A DNA stretch of 64,000 nt, taken from contig JBKGRZ010000010.1 of assembly GCA_046518185.1 (NCBI GenBank), positions 1 through 64,000 of the forward strand, written 5' to 3'. A model generated the notes under the pieces. It was not told where the DNA came from. It worked only from the letters and a program-made list of their open reading frames with translations, and made no database searches. Position numbers and translations under genes: made by a program. Origin of the DNA: Scandinavium vulneris_A. Lineage in GTDB: Bacteria > Pseudomonadota > Gammaproteobacteria > Enterobacterales > Enterobacteriaceae. Each line of letters opens with the position of its first letter. Position 1 is the first letter of the stretch. Positions 1 through 8,964 of the stretch are shown in pieces.

Positions 1-62
1 ACGCCGTAGCGCCGATGGTAGTGTGGGGTCTCCCCATGCGAGAGTAGGGAACTGCCAGGCAT
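1..62 (+). rRNA. rrf: 5S ribosomal RNA, 3' part only
   Basis: The first bases match the second half of enterobacterial 5S rRNA, including the loop with GTGTGGGGTCTCCCCATGCG and the 3' closing strand ending in CTGCCAGGCAT. The 5' half lies outside the window. The position upstream of mobBA matches the end of rrnA in E. coli, so the window starts at the end of an rRNA operon. Confidence 0.97.
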
Positions 63-76
63 CAAATAAGCAACAG

Positions 77-105
77 AGCCTCATGCGAAAGCATGAGGCT
101 TTTTT
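77..105 (+). terminator. rRNA operon terminator
   Basis: A perfect 10-bp stem (AGCCTCATGC and GCATGAGGCT) closed by a GAAA tetraloop is followed by a run of T. It lies 14 bases after the end of 5S rRNA and is the expected intrinsic terminator of the operon. Confidence 0.95.
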
Positions 106-161
106 GCGTTTCTACGATCGGTCACCACATAACAGGCAATACAATGATTGCCTGGTCTGTA

Positions 162-677
162 TTATTTCTTCATTTCATCTGCGCACCAATACTCAATAAA
201 ATCAGCTATTTGAGTGGTATTGTTTATATCCAGTAGAGGAACACACGCCTCAACAGGCGCATCGCTGGCCACCGCAATGACGTGTTCATCAATGAGCAGG
301 TCTTCAGGCTGATGCCCGATTCCCTGCCTGAACAGCAGAATTTTAGCGACAGACTCATGCTTAAACCCTTCAACGAGCACAAGATCGAGCGTAGATGCAT
401 CCATCCGGCTGACCAGATAGGTAAGGTTGAGCTCTTCCTCATCGGGTGTTTCAGTCATCAATGCCCAGCGCTGAGAGCTGGCCACCATGGTTTGTGCAGC
501 CCCGGCTTTGCGAAGCTCATAACTGTCTTTACCGGGTGTATCAACATCCATTCGATGGTGGGTGTGCTTGATAAGACCGGGGCGTAACCCTCGGGCGCAC
601 AACTCAGGGATGAGTGCTTTCAATAAGGTTGTTTTTCCGGTGCCACTCCATGCGGAAATTGCCAGGACAGGGATCAT
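162..677 (-). CDS. mobB: MobB, molybdopterin-guanine dinucleotide accessory GTPase
   Basis: This 171-residue protein has a P-loop (AWSGTGKTTL) at its N terminus, followed by a conserved KHTHH segment after the first strand-helix unit, as in the MobB family. MobB binds GTP in the cytoplasm and assists MobA in attaching the nucleotide to molybdopterin. Its ATG overlaps the mobA stop codon by four bases (ATGA), so the two are an operon with translational coupling. Length and order agree with E. coli mobAB next to rrnA. The cofactor it helps to build is used by formate dehydrogenase O encoded near 38-41 kb. Confidence 0.95.
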   Translation of the reverse strand: MIPVLAISAWSGTGKTTLLKALIPELCARGLRPGLIKHTHHRMDVDTPGKDSYELRKAGAAQTMVASSQRWALMTETPDEEELNLTYLVSRMDASTLDLVLVEGFKHESVAKILLFRQGIGHQPEDLLIDEHVIAVASDAPVEACVPLLDINNTTQIADFIEYWCADEMKK

Positions 678-1258
678 TCTTTCTCCTGCATATTGCGCAG
701 ATCGTCTGGGGTATTTACGTTAATAAAAGCGCCTTGTACGTCGCTAAAGTCGACGCGATGCCCCTTCACCTGCTGTAGAAACACCATTACCCGGCGCTCC
801 CCGGCATGGAGATAATTCTCCAGCGATGACACAACGCTGCGATGAATTAGCGAGATCGCGGGATGATCGCGCTCGCCGTCATAGGCCCACACCGCAGGTG
901 CATTCGCTTTCATTTGCCAAAAGCGTTCTGAAAGAAAGCGCGGAATAAAGGGAGTATCGCAGGGTGAAAACAAAAACCATTCACCGTGCGATTGCTGCAT
1001 AACCGAAAGCACTCCTGCCAGCGGACCAGGATAATCAGCAAGCTTATCCTGAATGACAGGATAACCACTGGCTCGGTATACATCGAGCGAGCGATTAGCA
1101 CTAATCACCAGCGACTGGGTTTGTGTGATGAGCCGCTGAGCGACATGCTGCCATAGAGCGGTGCCGTTCAGCAGCTGTAAGCCCTTATCTTCGCCCCCCA
1201 TTCGACTCGCCTTACCGCCTGCCAGTACGACGCCAGTTATCCCATGATGCTGATTCAC
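674..1258 (-). CDS. mobA: MobA, molybdenum cofactor guanylyltransferase
   Basis: The 194-residue protein begins with the nucleotidyltransferase signature GVVLAGGKASRMGG followed by DKG, which binds GTP in MobA. It transfers GMP to molybdopterin to make MGD, the cofactor form of DMSO-reductase-family enzymes such as FdoG. The length is that of E. coli MobA (194). The gene is first in a mobA-mobB operon, with a 4-base overlap to mobB. The 69-base gap to yihD holds the divergent promoters. Confidence 0.96.
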   Translation of the reverse strand: MNQHHGITGVVLAGGKASRMGGEDKGLQLLNGTALWQHVAQRLITQTQSLVISANRSLDVYRASGYPVIQDKLADYPGPLAGVLSVMQQSHGEWFLFSPCDTPFIPRFLSERFWQMKANAPAVWAYDGERDHPAISLIHRSVVSSLENYLHAGERRVMVFLQQVKGHRVDFSDVQGAFINVNTPDDLRNMQEKE

Positions 1259-1327
1259 GAATATCGCCTCTTTTATTGTGGGTTTGACCCTGCTAACGTG
1301 TGACGGTTAAGCCTAAGGAGCAAATGA

Positions 1328-1597
1328 ATGAAATGTAAACGTCTGAATGAGGTGATTGAACTCCTCCAGCCGGCCTGGCAAAAAGAGCCAGAGCTGAATT
1401 TGATGCAATTCTTGCAGAAACTGGCGAAAGAGTCAGGTTTTGACGGAGAGCTGACGGATCTTTCCGATGATATTCTGATTTACCACCTGAAAATGCGCGA
1501 TTCTGAGAAAGATGCGGTGATCCCAGGTATTAAGAAAGATTATGAAGAAGATTTTAAAACCGCGCTGCTCCGTGCTCGTGGCGTAATTAAAGAGTAA
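1328..1597 (+). CDS. yihD: YihD, conserved small protein (DUF1040)
   Basis: The 89-residue acidic cytoplasmic protein begins MKCKRLNEVIELLQPAW and is near identical in length and sequence to E. coli YihD. It has no signal peptide or membrane segment and its function is not established. A Shine-Dalgarno stretch TAAGGAG lies upstream. There are two close ATG triplets; the one at 1328 gives the conserved N terminus. It precedes srkA on the same strand with an 84-base gap, as in E. coli. Confidence 0.95.
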   Translation: MKCKRLNEVIELLQPAWQKEPELNLMQFLQKLAKESGFDGELTDLSDDILIYHLKMRDSEKDAVIPGIKKDYEEDFKTALLRARGVIKE

Positions 1598-1681
1598 AAG
1601 CTTGTAAGCGGCGCAACCGAAAAGCCTGTGAAATGATATCCTGAATTATTCGCAGTAATTTCCGGATGATCAAATAATCGG

Positions 1682-2668
1682 ATGAACGATAAGGCTTTTA
1701 CTTTCCAGACTCTTCACCCGGATACCATCGTAGATGCTCTTTTCGATCAGGGTATCCGGGTGGATTCGGGGCTGACCCCGCTCAATAGCTATGAGAACCG
1801 CGTCTGGCAATTTCAGGATGAAGACCGGCGTCGTTTCGTCGTCAAATTCTATCGTCCACAGCGTTGGTCGGCGGAGCAAATTCGTGAAGAACACCAGTTT
1901 GCGCTTGAGTTGCAAGCCGACGATGTTCCTGTCGCCGCTCCTATCGCATTCGATGGCGAAACGTTGCTTAGCCAGCAGGGATTCTCTTTTGCTGTCTTCC
2001 CAAGCGTGGGCGGGCGTCAGTTCGAACCGGATAATCTGGATCAGATTGAATGGGTCGGCCGATACCTCGGTCGCCTGCATCAGACTGGCCGTAAGAAGCG
2101 CTTTAGTGCCCGGCCTGATATTGGGATTCAGGAATATTTACTGGAACCCCGTCAGATATTCGACGCCACTCCGCTGATCCCTTCATCCTTAAAGGCTGAT
2201 TTCCTGGCTGCAACAGACAAACTGATCGACGCAGTCATGCAGCAATGGCACACCCGTTTTACCTCATTGAGACTTCACGGCGATTGCCATGCAGGCAACA
2301 TTCTCTGGCGTGATGGGCCTTTGTTCGTTGACCTTGATGACGCCCGTAATGGCCCTGCGGTACAGGATTTGTGGATGCTGTTGCACGGCGATCGTGCTGA
2401 ACGTCTTATGCAGCTCGATATCGTCCTTGAAGCCTATGAAGAGTTCAGTTCATTCGATACGGCTGAGCTTTCCTTCATTGAACCTTTACGCGCTATGCGT
2501 ATGGTTTATTACCTGGCGTGGATAATCCGCCGCTGGGGCGATCCTGCTTTCCCGGTTAATTTTCCCTGGCTTACAGAGGAAGATAACTGGCGCAGGCAAA
2601 CCCAAATGTTCCTGGAACAAGTCCGAGTTCTTCAGGAACCTCCATTACAATTAACGCCAATGTATTAA
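1682..2668 (+). CDS. srkA: SrkA (RdoA/YihE), stress response Ser/Thr kinase
   Basis: The 328-residue protein has the aminoglycoside-phosphotransferase-like kinase fold. The catalytic loop LHGDCHAGNILW (HxDxxxxN) and the metal-binding segment FVDLDDA are present. In E. coli this kinase is part of the Cpx envelope-stress regulon and opposes MazEF-linked death. The length equals the E. coli protein. It is followed 26 bases later by dsbA, and the pair forms a known Cpx-responsive operon (yihE-dsbA). No separate terminator lies between them. Confidence 0.95.
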   Translation: MNDKAFTFQTLHPDTIVDALFDQGIRVDSGLTPLNSYENRVWQFQDEDRRRFVVKFYRPQRWSAEQIREEHQFALELQADDVPVAAPIAFDGETLLSQQGFSFAVFPSVGGRQFEPDNLDQIEWVGRYLGRLHQTGRKKRFSARPDIGIQEYLLEPRQIFDATPLIPSSLKADFLAATDKLIDAVMQQWHTRFTSLRLHGDCHAGNILWRDGPLFVDLDDARNGPAVQDLWMLLHGDRAERLMQLDIVLEAYEEFSSFDTAELSFIEPLRAMRMVYYLAWIIRRWGDPAFPVNFPWLTEEDNWRRQTQMFLEQVRVLQEPPLQLTPMY

Positions 2669-2694
2669 CCGACATTTTCAGGAGAGAGTTAACA

Positions 2695-3318
2695 ATGAAA
2701 AAGATTTTTCTGGCGCTGGCAGGAATGGTTCTGGCATTCAGCGCTTCCGCTGCGCAAATCACTGATGGAAAGCAGTACACGACGCTTGAAAAGCCCGTAG
2801 CTGGCGAGCCACAGGTTCTGGAGTTCTTCTCATTCTATTGCCCACACTGCTATCAGTTTGAAGAAGTGCTTCACGTGTCTGATACCGTGAAGAAAAACCT
2901 GCCAGAAGGCACCAAAATGACCAAGTATCACGTTGAGTTCCTCGGCCCATTGGGTAAAGAGCTGACTCAGGCGTGGGCGGTCGCGCAGGCTCTGGGCGTA
3001 GAAGATAAAATCACGGCTCCAATGTTTGAAGCAGTACAAAAAACCCAGACCGTGCAGACTGTGGCTGATATTCGTCAGGTCTTCGTTAATGCGGGTGTTA
3101 AAGGCGAAGATTACGATGCTGCCTGGAACAGCTTCGTGGTGAAATCCCTGGTTGCTCAGCAGGAGAAAGCGGCCGCTGACATGCAGCTGCAGGGCGTTCC
3201 GGCGATGTACGTGAACGGCAAATACCAGGTGAATCCACAGGGTATGGATACCAGCAACATGGACGTGTTCGTACAGCAATATGCCGACACGGTGAAGCAG
3301 CTGGTTGAGAAGAAATAA
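2695..3318 (+). CDS. dsbA: DsbA, periplasmic thiol:disulfide oxidoreductase
   Basis: The 207-residue precursor has a classical signal peptide (MKKIFLALAGMVLAFSASA, cleavage before AQI). The active site CPHC is at residues 49-52, followed by the helical insertion and the cis-proline segment GVPAMYV. DsbA inserts disulfide bonds into exported proteins and is reoxidised by DsbB. A good ribosome site (AGGAGAG) precedes the ATG. It is the second gene of srkA-dsbA and ends at a strong terminator. Clients in this window plausibly include the cysteine-bearing secreted chitinase and protease. Confidence 0.98.
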   Translation: MKKIFLALAGMVLAFSASAAQITDGKQYTTLEKPVAGEPQVLEFFSFYCPHCYQFEEVLHVSDTVKKNLPEGTKMTKYHVEFLGPLGKELTQAWAVAQALGVEDKITAPMFEAVQKTQTVQTVADIRQVFVNAGVKGEDYDAAWNSFVVKSLVAQQEKAAADMQLQGVPAMYVNGKYQVNPQGMDTSNMDVFVQQYADTVKQLVEKK

Positions 3319-3321
3319 AAA

Positions 3322-3353
3322 AACGCCGGTCTTTGACCGGCGTTACTATTTTA
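3322..3353 (+). terminator. dsbA terminator
   Basis: The 10-bp perfect stem AACGCCGGTC / GACCGGCGTT with a TTT loop starts four bases after the dsbA stop. It is preceded by an A run and followed by a T-rich stretch, so it may also serve yihG, which converges from the other side. Confidence 0.88.
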
Positions 3354-3366
3354 TGGCTCGCAGGAT

Positions 3367-4278
3367 TCAATAACCTGATTTAACACCCGCCCCCGCTTTA
3401 ATCTCTTCGATCCGGGTATCTTTTTCGGCCCATAACGCATTTAGCCATTGCTGAAAACCACGCTTAAAGTTCTTATCATTCACGTAGTCGCCGTGCAGCT
3501 CATCGGCAATAGGCACCAGGTCGACACGAACGACAATGCGGGTTAATTTGCCGCTCAGCATATCGACAAAGGGCGTCCGATCGTTTTCAGGGTAGCAAAG
3601 CGTAACGTTCATTAACTTATCGAACTGACTACCAAGCACGTTTAAGGCCATCGCGATACCGGCTGCTTTCGGCGGGAGTAAATGCTGATAAGGCGAACGG
3701 GTTTGCTGATGTTTCTCATCTGTAAAGCGAGAACCTTCGACAAAATTCACAATGGTGGTCGGATGGTTACGGAATTTCTCACAAGAGCGGCGGGTCGTGT
3801 CGACATCTTTCCCGCGGCGCTCCGGGTGACGAAGCAAATAGCTTCTCGAGTAACGACGCATAAAAGGCATATCCAGCGCCCAACAGGCCAGTCCGATAAA
3901 CGGGACCCATGCCAGCTGCTGTTTGAGAAAGTATTTATTCATCGGAATGTGTTTGCGGAACAGAACACATAGCACCACGATATCCGCCCAACTGCGATGA
4001 TTACAAATAAGCAGATACCAATTTTTTTTATTAAGGCCTTCCAGACCCTCAACATCCCATTTCAGCCACGGGTTCAGGTGCAGGAGGAGCGCCAGGCCGG
4101 AGCACCAGCAATACATCATAAAGTTGCAGAATGCCGAAATGGAACGCCACACCACGGGAATTGGCAGAAGGAGCTTGATGAGTCCGGCAAAAATGATCGG
4201 CACGGCATAAGCAATGGTCACGACAACGGTCAGGGCGACACTCAGCACAAGCGTTACCGCAGCGAGTAATCTCGACAT
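3367..4278 (-). CDS. yihG: YihG, membrane 1-acyl-glycerol-phosphate acyltransferase family protein
   Basis: The 303-residue protein has N-terminal hydrophobic segments (about residues 5-40 and 50-68) and then the acyltransferase motif NHRSWAD (HX4D), with FVEGSRF (the EGTR-like block) about 80 residues further on. These define the PlsC/LPLAT superfamily, in which the His-Asp pair catalyses acyl transfer to lysophospholipid at the inner membrane. E. coli YihG is of similar size (about 310) and sits in the same place between dsbA and polA. It is transcribed toward dsbA, away from polA. The physiological acyl acceptor is less certain than the family. Confidence 0.92.
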   Translation of the reverse strand: MSRLLAAVTLVLSVALTVVVTIAYAVPIIFAGLIKLLLPIPVVWRSISAFCNFMMYCWCSGLALLLHLNPWLKWDVEGLEGLNKKNWYLLICNHRSWADIVVLCVLFRKHIPMNKYFLKQQLAWVPFIGLACWALDMPFMRRYSRSYLLRHPERRGKDVDTTRRSCEKFRNHPTTIVNFVEGSRFTDEKHQQTRSPYQHLLPPKAAGIAMALNVLGSQFDKLMNVTLCYPENDRTPFVDMLSGKLTRIVVRVDLVPIADELHGDYVNDKNFKRGFQQWLNALWAEKDTRIEEIKAGAGVKSGY

Positions 4279-4674
4279 AATTAATTTATTCAGATAGTTA
4301 ATTGTATAAAGTGCAGCTTACGCAGGCGCAAGGGACTGATTTTACCAGAAATCATACCTAAACATCGGGACTACCAGGACAGAAAAATAACGATAAGTTA
4401 TATCCACACGGTACAAATAGTCACCAATGATGTATTTAACAACGTTGATCTTAACTAACACAATGAAAAATATAATTAATATTGTTACATTGAATCAGAG
4501 GAAAGCAGGATTTACTCGACGGAATAAATTTATGCACAAACTTATCCACAGAATGAGTTTGCGAGCGATCCCGAGGATCTATAAAACTTTTGCGGCAATA
4601 ACGGCGAAAAACTCAAGTTTTACCTCTGTCTGTGGCATCCTTTACCCCTAATCTGATAAACAGGCACGGAAATT
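4279..4674. other. Divergent yihG/polA regulatory region, no gene
   Basis: This 396-base AT-rich gap holds the divergent promoters of yihG and polA. It contains one perfect DnaA box (listed separately) and a degenerate one (TATATCCACA) at about 4410-4419. An open frame of 74 codons at 4427-4651 has no ribosome site and no recognisable homology, and I do not call it a gene. Confidence 0.7.
4542..4550 (+). promoter_or_regulatory. DnaA box upstream of polA
   Basis: TTATCCACA is a perfect match to the strong DnaA box consensus, 125 bases before the polA start codon. DnaA is known to stimulate polA expression in E. coli, so the site is plausibly functional. The degenerate second copy about 130 bases further upstream could allow cooperative binding. 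Confidence 0.75.
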
Positions 4675-7467
4675 ATGGTTCAGATCCAAGAAAACCCCCT
4701 CATCCTGGTTGATGGCTCCTCTTATCTCTACCGCGCATATCATGCGTTCCCCCCGCTGACTAACAGCGCGGGCGAGCCGACGGGCGCCATGTACGGCGTG
4801 CTGAACATGCTGCGCAGCCTGATCATGCAGTATCAACCAACTCATGCGGCGGTAGTCTTTGATGCCAAGGGCAAGACTTTCCGTGATGAACTGTTTGAAC
4901 ATTACAAATCTCACCGCCCGCCGATGCCTGACGATCTCCGTGCGCAGATTGAACCGCTGCACGCGATGGTGAAATCGATGGGCCTGCCACTGCTGGCGGT
5001 ATCCGGCGTTGAGGCCGATGACGTGATCGGCACCCTGGCGCGCGAGGCGGAAAAAGCGGGCCGTCCAGTGTTGATCAGCACCGGTGATAAGGACATGGCT
5101 CAGCTGGTGACGCCAAACATCACGCTTATCAACACCATGACCAATACCGTGCTTGGCCCGGAAGAAGTAGTCACTAAGTACGGTGTGCCGCCGGAGCTGA
5201 TTATCGATTTCCTGGCGCTGATGGGCGACTCCTCCGATAACATTCCGGGCGTGCCTGGCGTGGGTGAAAAAACGGCACAGGCGCTGCTGCAAGGATTGGG
5301 TGGACTGGATACCTTGTATGCCGAGCCGGAAAAAATCGCCGGGCTGACGTTCCGTGGGGCAAAAACCATGGCCGCGAAGCTCGAGCAGAACAGAGAGATG
5401 GCGTATCTCTCATACAAGCTCGCGACCATTAAAACCGATGTTGAACTTGAGCTGACCTGTGAGCAGCTCGAAGTACAGCCACCTTCAGCTGATGAGCTTC
5501 TGTGCCAGTTCAAACAGTATGAATTCAAGCGCTGGATAACCGACGTTGAAGCCGGGACCTGGTTACAGGCAAAAGGTGGAAAACCGGCGGCGAAACCAAC
5601 GGCAGCGGCTTCAGCGGCTGTTGAAGAAGAAGCGGAAGAGCCTGCCGTGGCGCTTTCCTCTGACAACTATGTCACTATTTTTGATGAAGCGACGCTCTTA
5701 CAATGGATTGAGAAACTGAAGAGCGCCCCTGTTTTTGCCTTTGATACCGAAACCGACAGCCTCGATAACATCTCTGCCAATATGGTAGGCCTGTCATTCG
5801 CTGCAGAGCCGGGTGAAGCCGCGTATGTGCCTGTCGCCCATGATTACATGGATGCGCCGGAACAGCTCTCTCGTGAGCGCGTTCTGGAGCTTTTAAAACC
5901 GCTGCTGGAAGATGAAAAGTGCCTCAAAGTCGGGCAGAACCTTAAATACGATCGTGGCATCCTGGCGAATTACGGGATTGAATTGCGCGGTATCGCTTTC
6001 GACACCATGCTGGAATCTTACACGCTCGACAGCGTGGCCGGGCGCCACGATATGGACAGCCTGTCCGACCGCTGGCTCAAACATAAAACCATCACCTTCG
6101 AAGAGATTGCCGGTAAAGGCAAAAATCAGCTGACCTTTAATCAGATTGCGCTGGAAGAAGCGGGGCGCTATGCCGCAGAAGATGCGGACGTCACCCTGCA
6201 GCTACATCTGAAGATGTGGCCAAAATTGCAGAAGCACTCGGGTCCGCTGAATGTCTTCCAGACTATCGAAATGCCGCTAGTGCCGGTACTTTCTCGTGTG
6301 GAACGTAACGGGGTTAACATCGATCCTGACGTGCTGCACAACCATTCCGCCGAACTGGCCACGCGTCTGGTTGAGCTTGAGCAAAAAGCGCATGAAATTG
6401 CCGGTGAAGCCTTTAATCTCTCTTCCCCGAAACAGTTGCAGACTATCCTGTTTGATAAGCAGGGCATTAAGCCGTTGAAGAAAACCCCTGGCGGCGCCCC
6501 GTCGACGTCGGAAGAAGTGCTGGAAGAGCTGGCGCTGGATTACCCGCTGCCTAAAGTCATCCTTGAGTATCGCGGCCTGGCAAAGCTGAAATCGACCTAT
6601 ACCGACAAGCTGCCGCTGATGATTAACCCGAAAACGGGCCGGGTACACACCTCGTATCATCAAGCCGTTGCGGCCACAGGACGCTTATCGTCCACAGACC
6701 CGAACCTGCAAAACATTCCGGTGCGTAACGAAGAAGGGCGTCGTATTCGTCAGGCGTTTATCGCGCCAGAAGATTATCTGATTGTCTCTGCGGACTACTC
6801 GCAAATTGAGTTGCGTATTATGGCGCACCTTTCACGCGATAAAGGTCTGTTGTCAGCCTTCGCGGAAGGCAAAGATATTCACCGTGCTACCGCTGCGGAA
6901 GTATTTGGCCTGCCGCTGGATAGCGTCAGCAACGAACAGCGCCGCAGCGCGAAAGCGATTAACTTCGGTCTGATTTACGGCATGAGCGCATTCGGGCTTT
7001 CCCGTCAGCTGAACATTCCGCGGAAAGAGTCGCAGAAATACATGGATCTGTACTTTGAGCGCTATCCGGGCGTGCGTGAATACATGGAGCGTACCCGCGA
7101 ACAGGCAAAAGAGCAGGGGTATGTTGAAACCCTGGAAGGCCGTCGTCTGTATCTGCCGGACATCAAATCCAGCAATGCGGCACGTCGCGCCGGTGCCGAG
7201 CGCGCGGCGATTAACGCCCCAATGCAGGGTACAGCTGCGGACATCATCAAGCGTGCCATGATTGCGGTCGATGCCTGGTTGCAGAAAGAGCAGCCGCGGG
7301 TGCGAATGATCATGCAGGTGCACGATGAACTGGTGTTCGAAGTGCATAAAGACGACCTCGACGCGGTCACGAAGAAAGTCCACGAATTAATGGAAAACAG
7401 TACTACGCTCGACGTCCCGCTGCTGGTGGAAGTGGGTAGCGGCGTGAACTGGGATCTGGCGCACTAA
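4675..7467 (+). CDS. polA: PolA, DNA polymerase I
   Basis: The 930-residue protein (928 in E. coli) has all three domains. Residues 1 to about 320 form the 5'-3' exonuclease (EADDVIG, GDSSDNIPGVPGVG helix-hairpin-helix). Residues of about 325-520 form the 3'-5' proofreading domain with FDTETDS and the late YAAEDAD motif. The rest is the family A polymerase with motif A DYSQIELR, O-helix RRSAKAINFGLIYG and motif C VHDEL. It removes RNA primers and fills gaps in replication and repair. An Ala/Glu-rich linker near residues 300-325 joins the 5' nuclease to the Klenow part. The proofreading acidic residues are intact. Confidence 0.99.
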   Translation: MVQIQENPLILVDGSSYLYRAYHAFPPLTNSAGEPTGAMYGVLNMLRSLIMQYQPTHAAVVFDAKGKTFRDELFEHYKSHRPPMPDDLRAQIEPLHAMVKSMGLPLLAVSGVEADDVIGTLAREAEKAGRPVLISTGDKDMAQLVTPNITLINTMTNTVLGPEEVVTKYGVPPELIIDFLALMGDSSDNIPGVPGVGEKTAQALLQGLGGLDTLYAEPEKIAGLTFRGAKTMAAKLEQNREMAYLSYKLATIKTDVELELTCEQLEVQPPSADELLCQFKQYEFKRWITDVEAGTWLQAKGGKPAAKPTAAASAAVEEEAEEPAVALSSDNYVTIFDEATLLQWIEKLKSAPVFAFDTETDSLDNISANMVGLSFAAEPGEAAYVPVAHDYMDAPEQLSRERVLELLKPLLEDEKCLKVGQNLKYDRGILANYGIELRGIAFDTMLESYTLDSVAGRHDMDSLSDRWLKHKTITFEEIAGKGKNQLTFNQIALEEAGRYAAEDADVTLQLHLKMWPKLQKHSGPLNVFQTIEMPLVPVLSRVERNGVNIDPDVLHNHSAELATRLVELEQKAHEIAGEAFNLSSPKQLQTILFDKQGIKPLKKTPGGAPSTSEEVLEELALDYPLPKVILEYRGLAKLKSTYTDKLPLMINPKTGRVHTSYHQAVAATGRLSSTDPNLQNIPVRNEEGRRIRQAFIAPEDYLIVSADYSQIELRIMAHLSRDKGLLSAFAEGKDIHRATAAEVFGLPLDSVSNEQRRSAKAINFGLIYGMSAFGLSRQLNIPRKESQKYMDLYFERYPGVREYMERTREQAKEQGYVETLEGRRLYLPDIKSSNAARRAGAERAAINAPMQGTAADIIKRAMIAVDAWLQKEQPRVRMIMQVHDELVFEVHKDDLDAVTKKVHELMENSTTLDVPLLVEVGSGVNWDLAH

Positions 7468-7659
7468 GTGACTGTCAGGTGGCGAAATATTCGCCGCCTG
7501 GACCCGTTTTGAGTTCAGAAATGACAGTGGGGCTTTTTGTAAGTAAGCAACATAACTTATAGCGTTTTGTGATGATCATCGGAATTCGCTATGTAAAGAG
7601 TGAAAAAAAACTACAAAAAGTGCTTTCTGGCCCCAGCAAAAAAGAGTAAAGTTATTCGC

Positions 7660-7768
7660 GTAGGGTACAGAGGTAAGATGTTCTATCTTTCAGACCTTTT
7701 ACTTCACGTAATCGGATTTGGCTGAATATTTTAGCCGCCCCAGTCAGTAATGACTGGGGCGTTTTTTA
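7660..7768 (+). ncRNA. spf: Spot 42 small RNA
   Basis: The 109-base stretch starting GTAGGGTACAGAGGTAAG matches E. coli Spot 42 almost base for base, including the unstructured regions used for pairing with target mRNAs and the terminal hairpin GCCCCAGTCA/TGACTGGGGC with its T run. It is an Hfq-dependent RNA that represses genes of secondary carbon use when cAMP-CRP is low. A -10 box TAAAGT at 7647-7652 places the start at 7660. It lies between polA and engB, its usual place. Sugar operons in this window (rha, yih) are the kind of gene it acts on, but direct pairing was not tested. Confidence 0.97.
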
Positions 7769-7784
7769 TTGCGTGAAAGAAAAT

Positions 7785-7809
7785 AAAAAAGCGCGGAGAG
7801 CACCGCGCC
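7785..7809 (-). terminator. engB terminator
   Basis: On the minus strand GCGCGG and CCGCGC form a stem with a 6-base loop followed by six T. It lies eight bases after the engB stop codon. Confidence 0.85.
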
Positions 7810-7816
7810 TGAAGGG

Positions 7817-8449
7817 TTATTCCGCTTTGTTTTCTTCTTCCTGCGGGGCGATTTCGCTGTACCAGGTATCGAGCTTCTGTCGCAGTTTATCCACACCGAT
7901 TTTCTTCAGTGAAGAAAACGCTTCGACCTGAATATCGCCATTAAACGCCTGCACGGCTTCTCGCACCGTATTCAGCTGCGCTTTACGTGCGCCGCTCGCC
8001 AGCTTGTCTGCTTTCGTCAGCAGCACCAATATTTCAATATTGCTGTCCACGGCCCATTCGATCATCTGCTTATCAAGGTCTTTCAGCGGATGGCGAATAT
8101 CCATCAGGACGACCAGGCCTTTCAGGCAGAGGCGCTTTTCCAGGTATTCGCCCAGCGCACGCTGCCATTTCAGCTTCATCTCTTCCGGTACTTCGGCATA
8201 GCCGTAGCCGGGTAAATCGACTACGCGCTTACCTTCAACCACTTCAAACAGGTTGATGAGCTGCGTACGGCCCGGGGTTTTTGAGGTACGCGCCAAGCCT
8301 TTCTGGTTGGTCAGGGTGTTTAGTGCGCTCGATTTACCTGCATTGGAGCGACCGGCAAACGCCACTTCAATTCCGGTATCGGACGGTAAGTGGCGAATAT
8401 CTGGCGCACTAAGAATAAAATGCGTCTGTTGATAGTTCAGGGTTGTCAA
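7817..8449 (-). CDS. engB: EngB (YihA/YsxC), ribosome biogenesis GTPase
   Basis: The 210-residue protein has the TRAFAC GTPase motifs: G1 GRSNAGKSS, G3 DLPGYG and G4 TKAD. EngB is an essential GTPase that acts in assembly of the 50S ribosomal subunit. Length and position (opposite to polA and spf) match E. coli yihA. The C-terminal tail is acidic (QEEENKAE). It ends at its own terminator facing Spot 42. Confidence 0.96.
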   Translation of the reverse strand: MTTLNYQQTHFILSAPDIRHLPSDTGIEVAFAGRSNAGKSSALNTLTNQKGLARTSKTPGRTQLINLFEVVEGKRVVDLPGYGYAEVPEEMKLKWQRALGEYLEKRLCLKGLVVLMDIRHPLKDLDKQMIEWAVDSNIEILVLLTKADKLASGARKAQLNTVREAVQAFNGDIQVEAFSSLKKIGVDKLRQKLDTWYSEIAPQEEENKAE

Positions 8450-8553
8450 AGGTGCATCTCCATAAAATCGGGCTATGGCGGGGAGTATACCTGAACAATG
8501 GCAAAAGGCGGCGTTTGTCGCGCGTTGCTGCTGTCAGCGTTATCCCTACAGTA

Positions 8554-8714
8554 TGTAGGAGATCAGCCCTTCTCCCTATGCGATATTTAGGAAAAGTTGC
8601 AGGTCACTTTTTATGACATTTTAAATAAATCAAAATGTTAGCTTTCAGTATTATTCTGAAAGTCCATTATTGTGCCTGAGGGTGGCTTGTACGCTCTGCA
8701 GAACACGGTAAAGT
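8554..8714 (+). promoter_or_regulatory. csrC upstream region and promoter
   Basis: A -10 box TAAAGT lies at 8709-8714, eight bases before the inferred RNA start. An inverted repeat CTTTCAG-N7-CTGAAAG is at 8642-8662. The segment TGTAGGAGAT at 8554-8563 resembles the left half of the UvrY response-regulator site known upstream of csrB and csrC; the right half is poor, so this is a candidate only. Confidence 0.5.
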
Positions 8715-8721
8715 ACTTCTC

Positions 8722-8964
8722 ATCAGGCGAGGATGCCGAAAGGAAAAGAACTCAGGACGAGGGTCAGGAACGCCAGGAGGCGAAGACGAAGGAATTGCCA
8801 GGAGGCAAACGTCCGGAGACGTTTTAAAGGGACAAGGACCAAGACACGGAGTGTTCTTCGCCAAAGGAAAAACAGGGTGTGTTGGTGGCAAACAGGGAAT
8901 GTGAGACCTGTAATGGGTTATGAGTCAGGAAAAAAGGCGACAGATTACTCTGTCGCCTTTTTTC
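8722..8964 (+). ncRNA. csrC: CsrC, CsrA-sequestering small RNA
   Basis: This stretch of about 243 bases carries more than a dozen GGA motifs, many as AGGA or CAGGA in hairpin loops (for example CAGGAGGCG and GTCCGGAGAC). It ends with the perfect stem AAAGGCGACAG / CTGTCGCCTTT and a T run. It agrees with E. coli CsrC in place (between engB and yihI), length, 3' end and the block AAAGGAAAAACAGGGTGTGT. CsrC binds many CsrA dimers and relieves their repression of carbon storage and motility mRNAs. A plus-strand open frame of 92 codons across it (8733-9011) is an artefact of the purine-rich, stop-poor RNA. Confidence 0.96.

Noticed and set aside
4427..4651. Open frame of 74 codons upstream of polA
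   Set aside because: No ribosome site, no recognisable family, and it covers the DnaA box and promoter region.
7470..7520. polA terminator from the CAGGTGGCG/CGCCGCCTG hairpin
   Set aside because: The stem is imperfect and the T run starts several bases after it; not secure enough to list.
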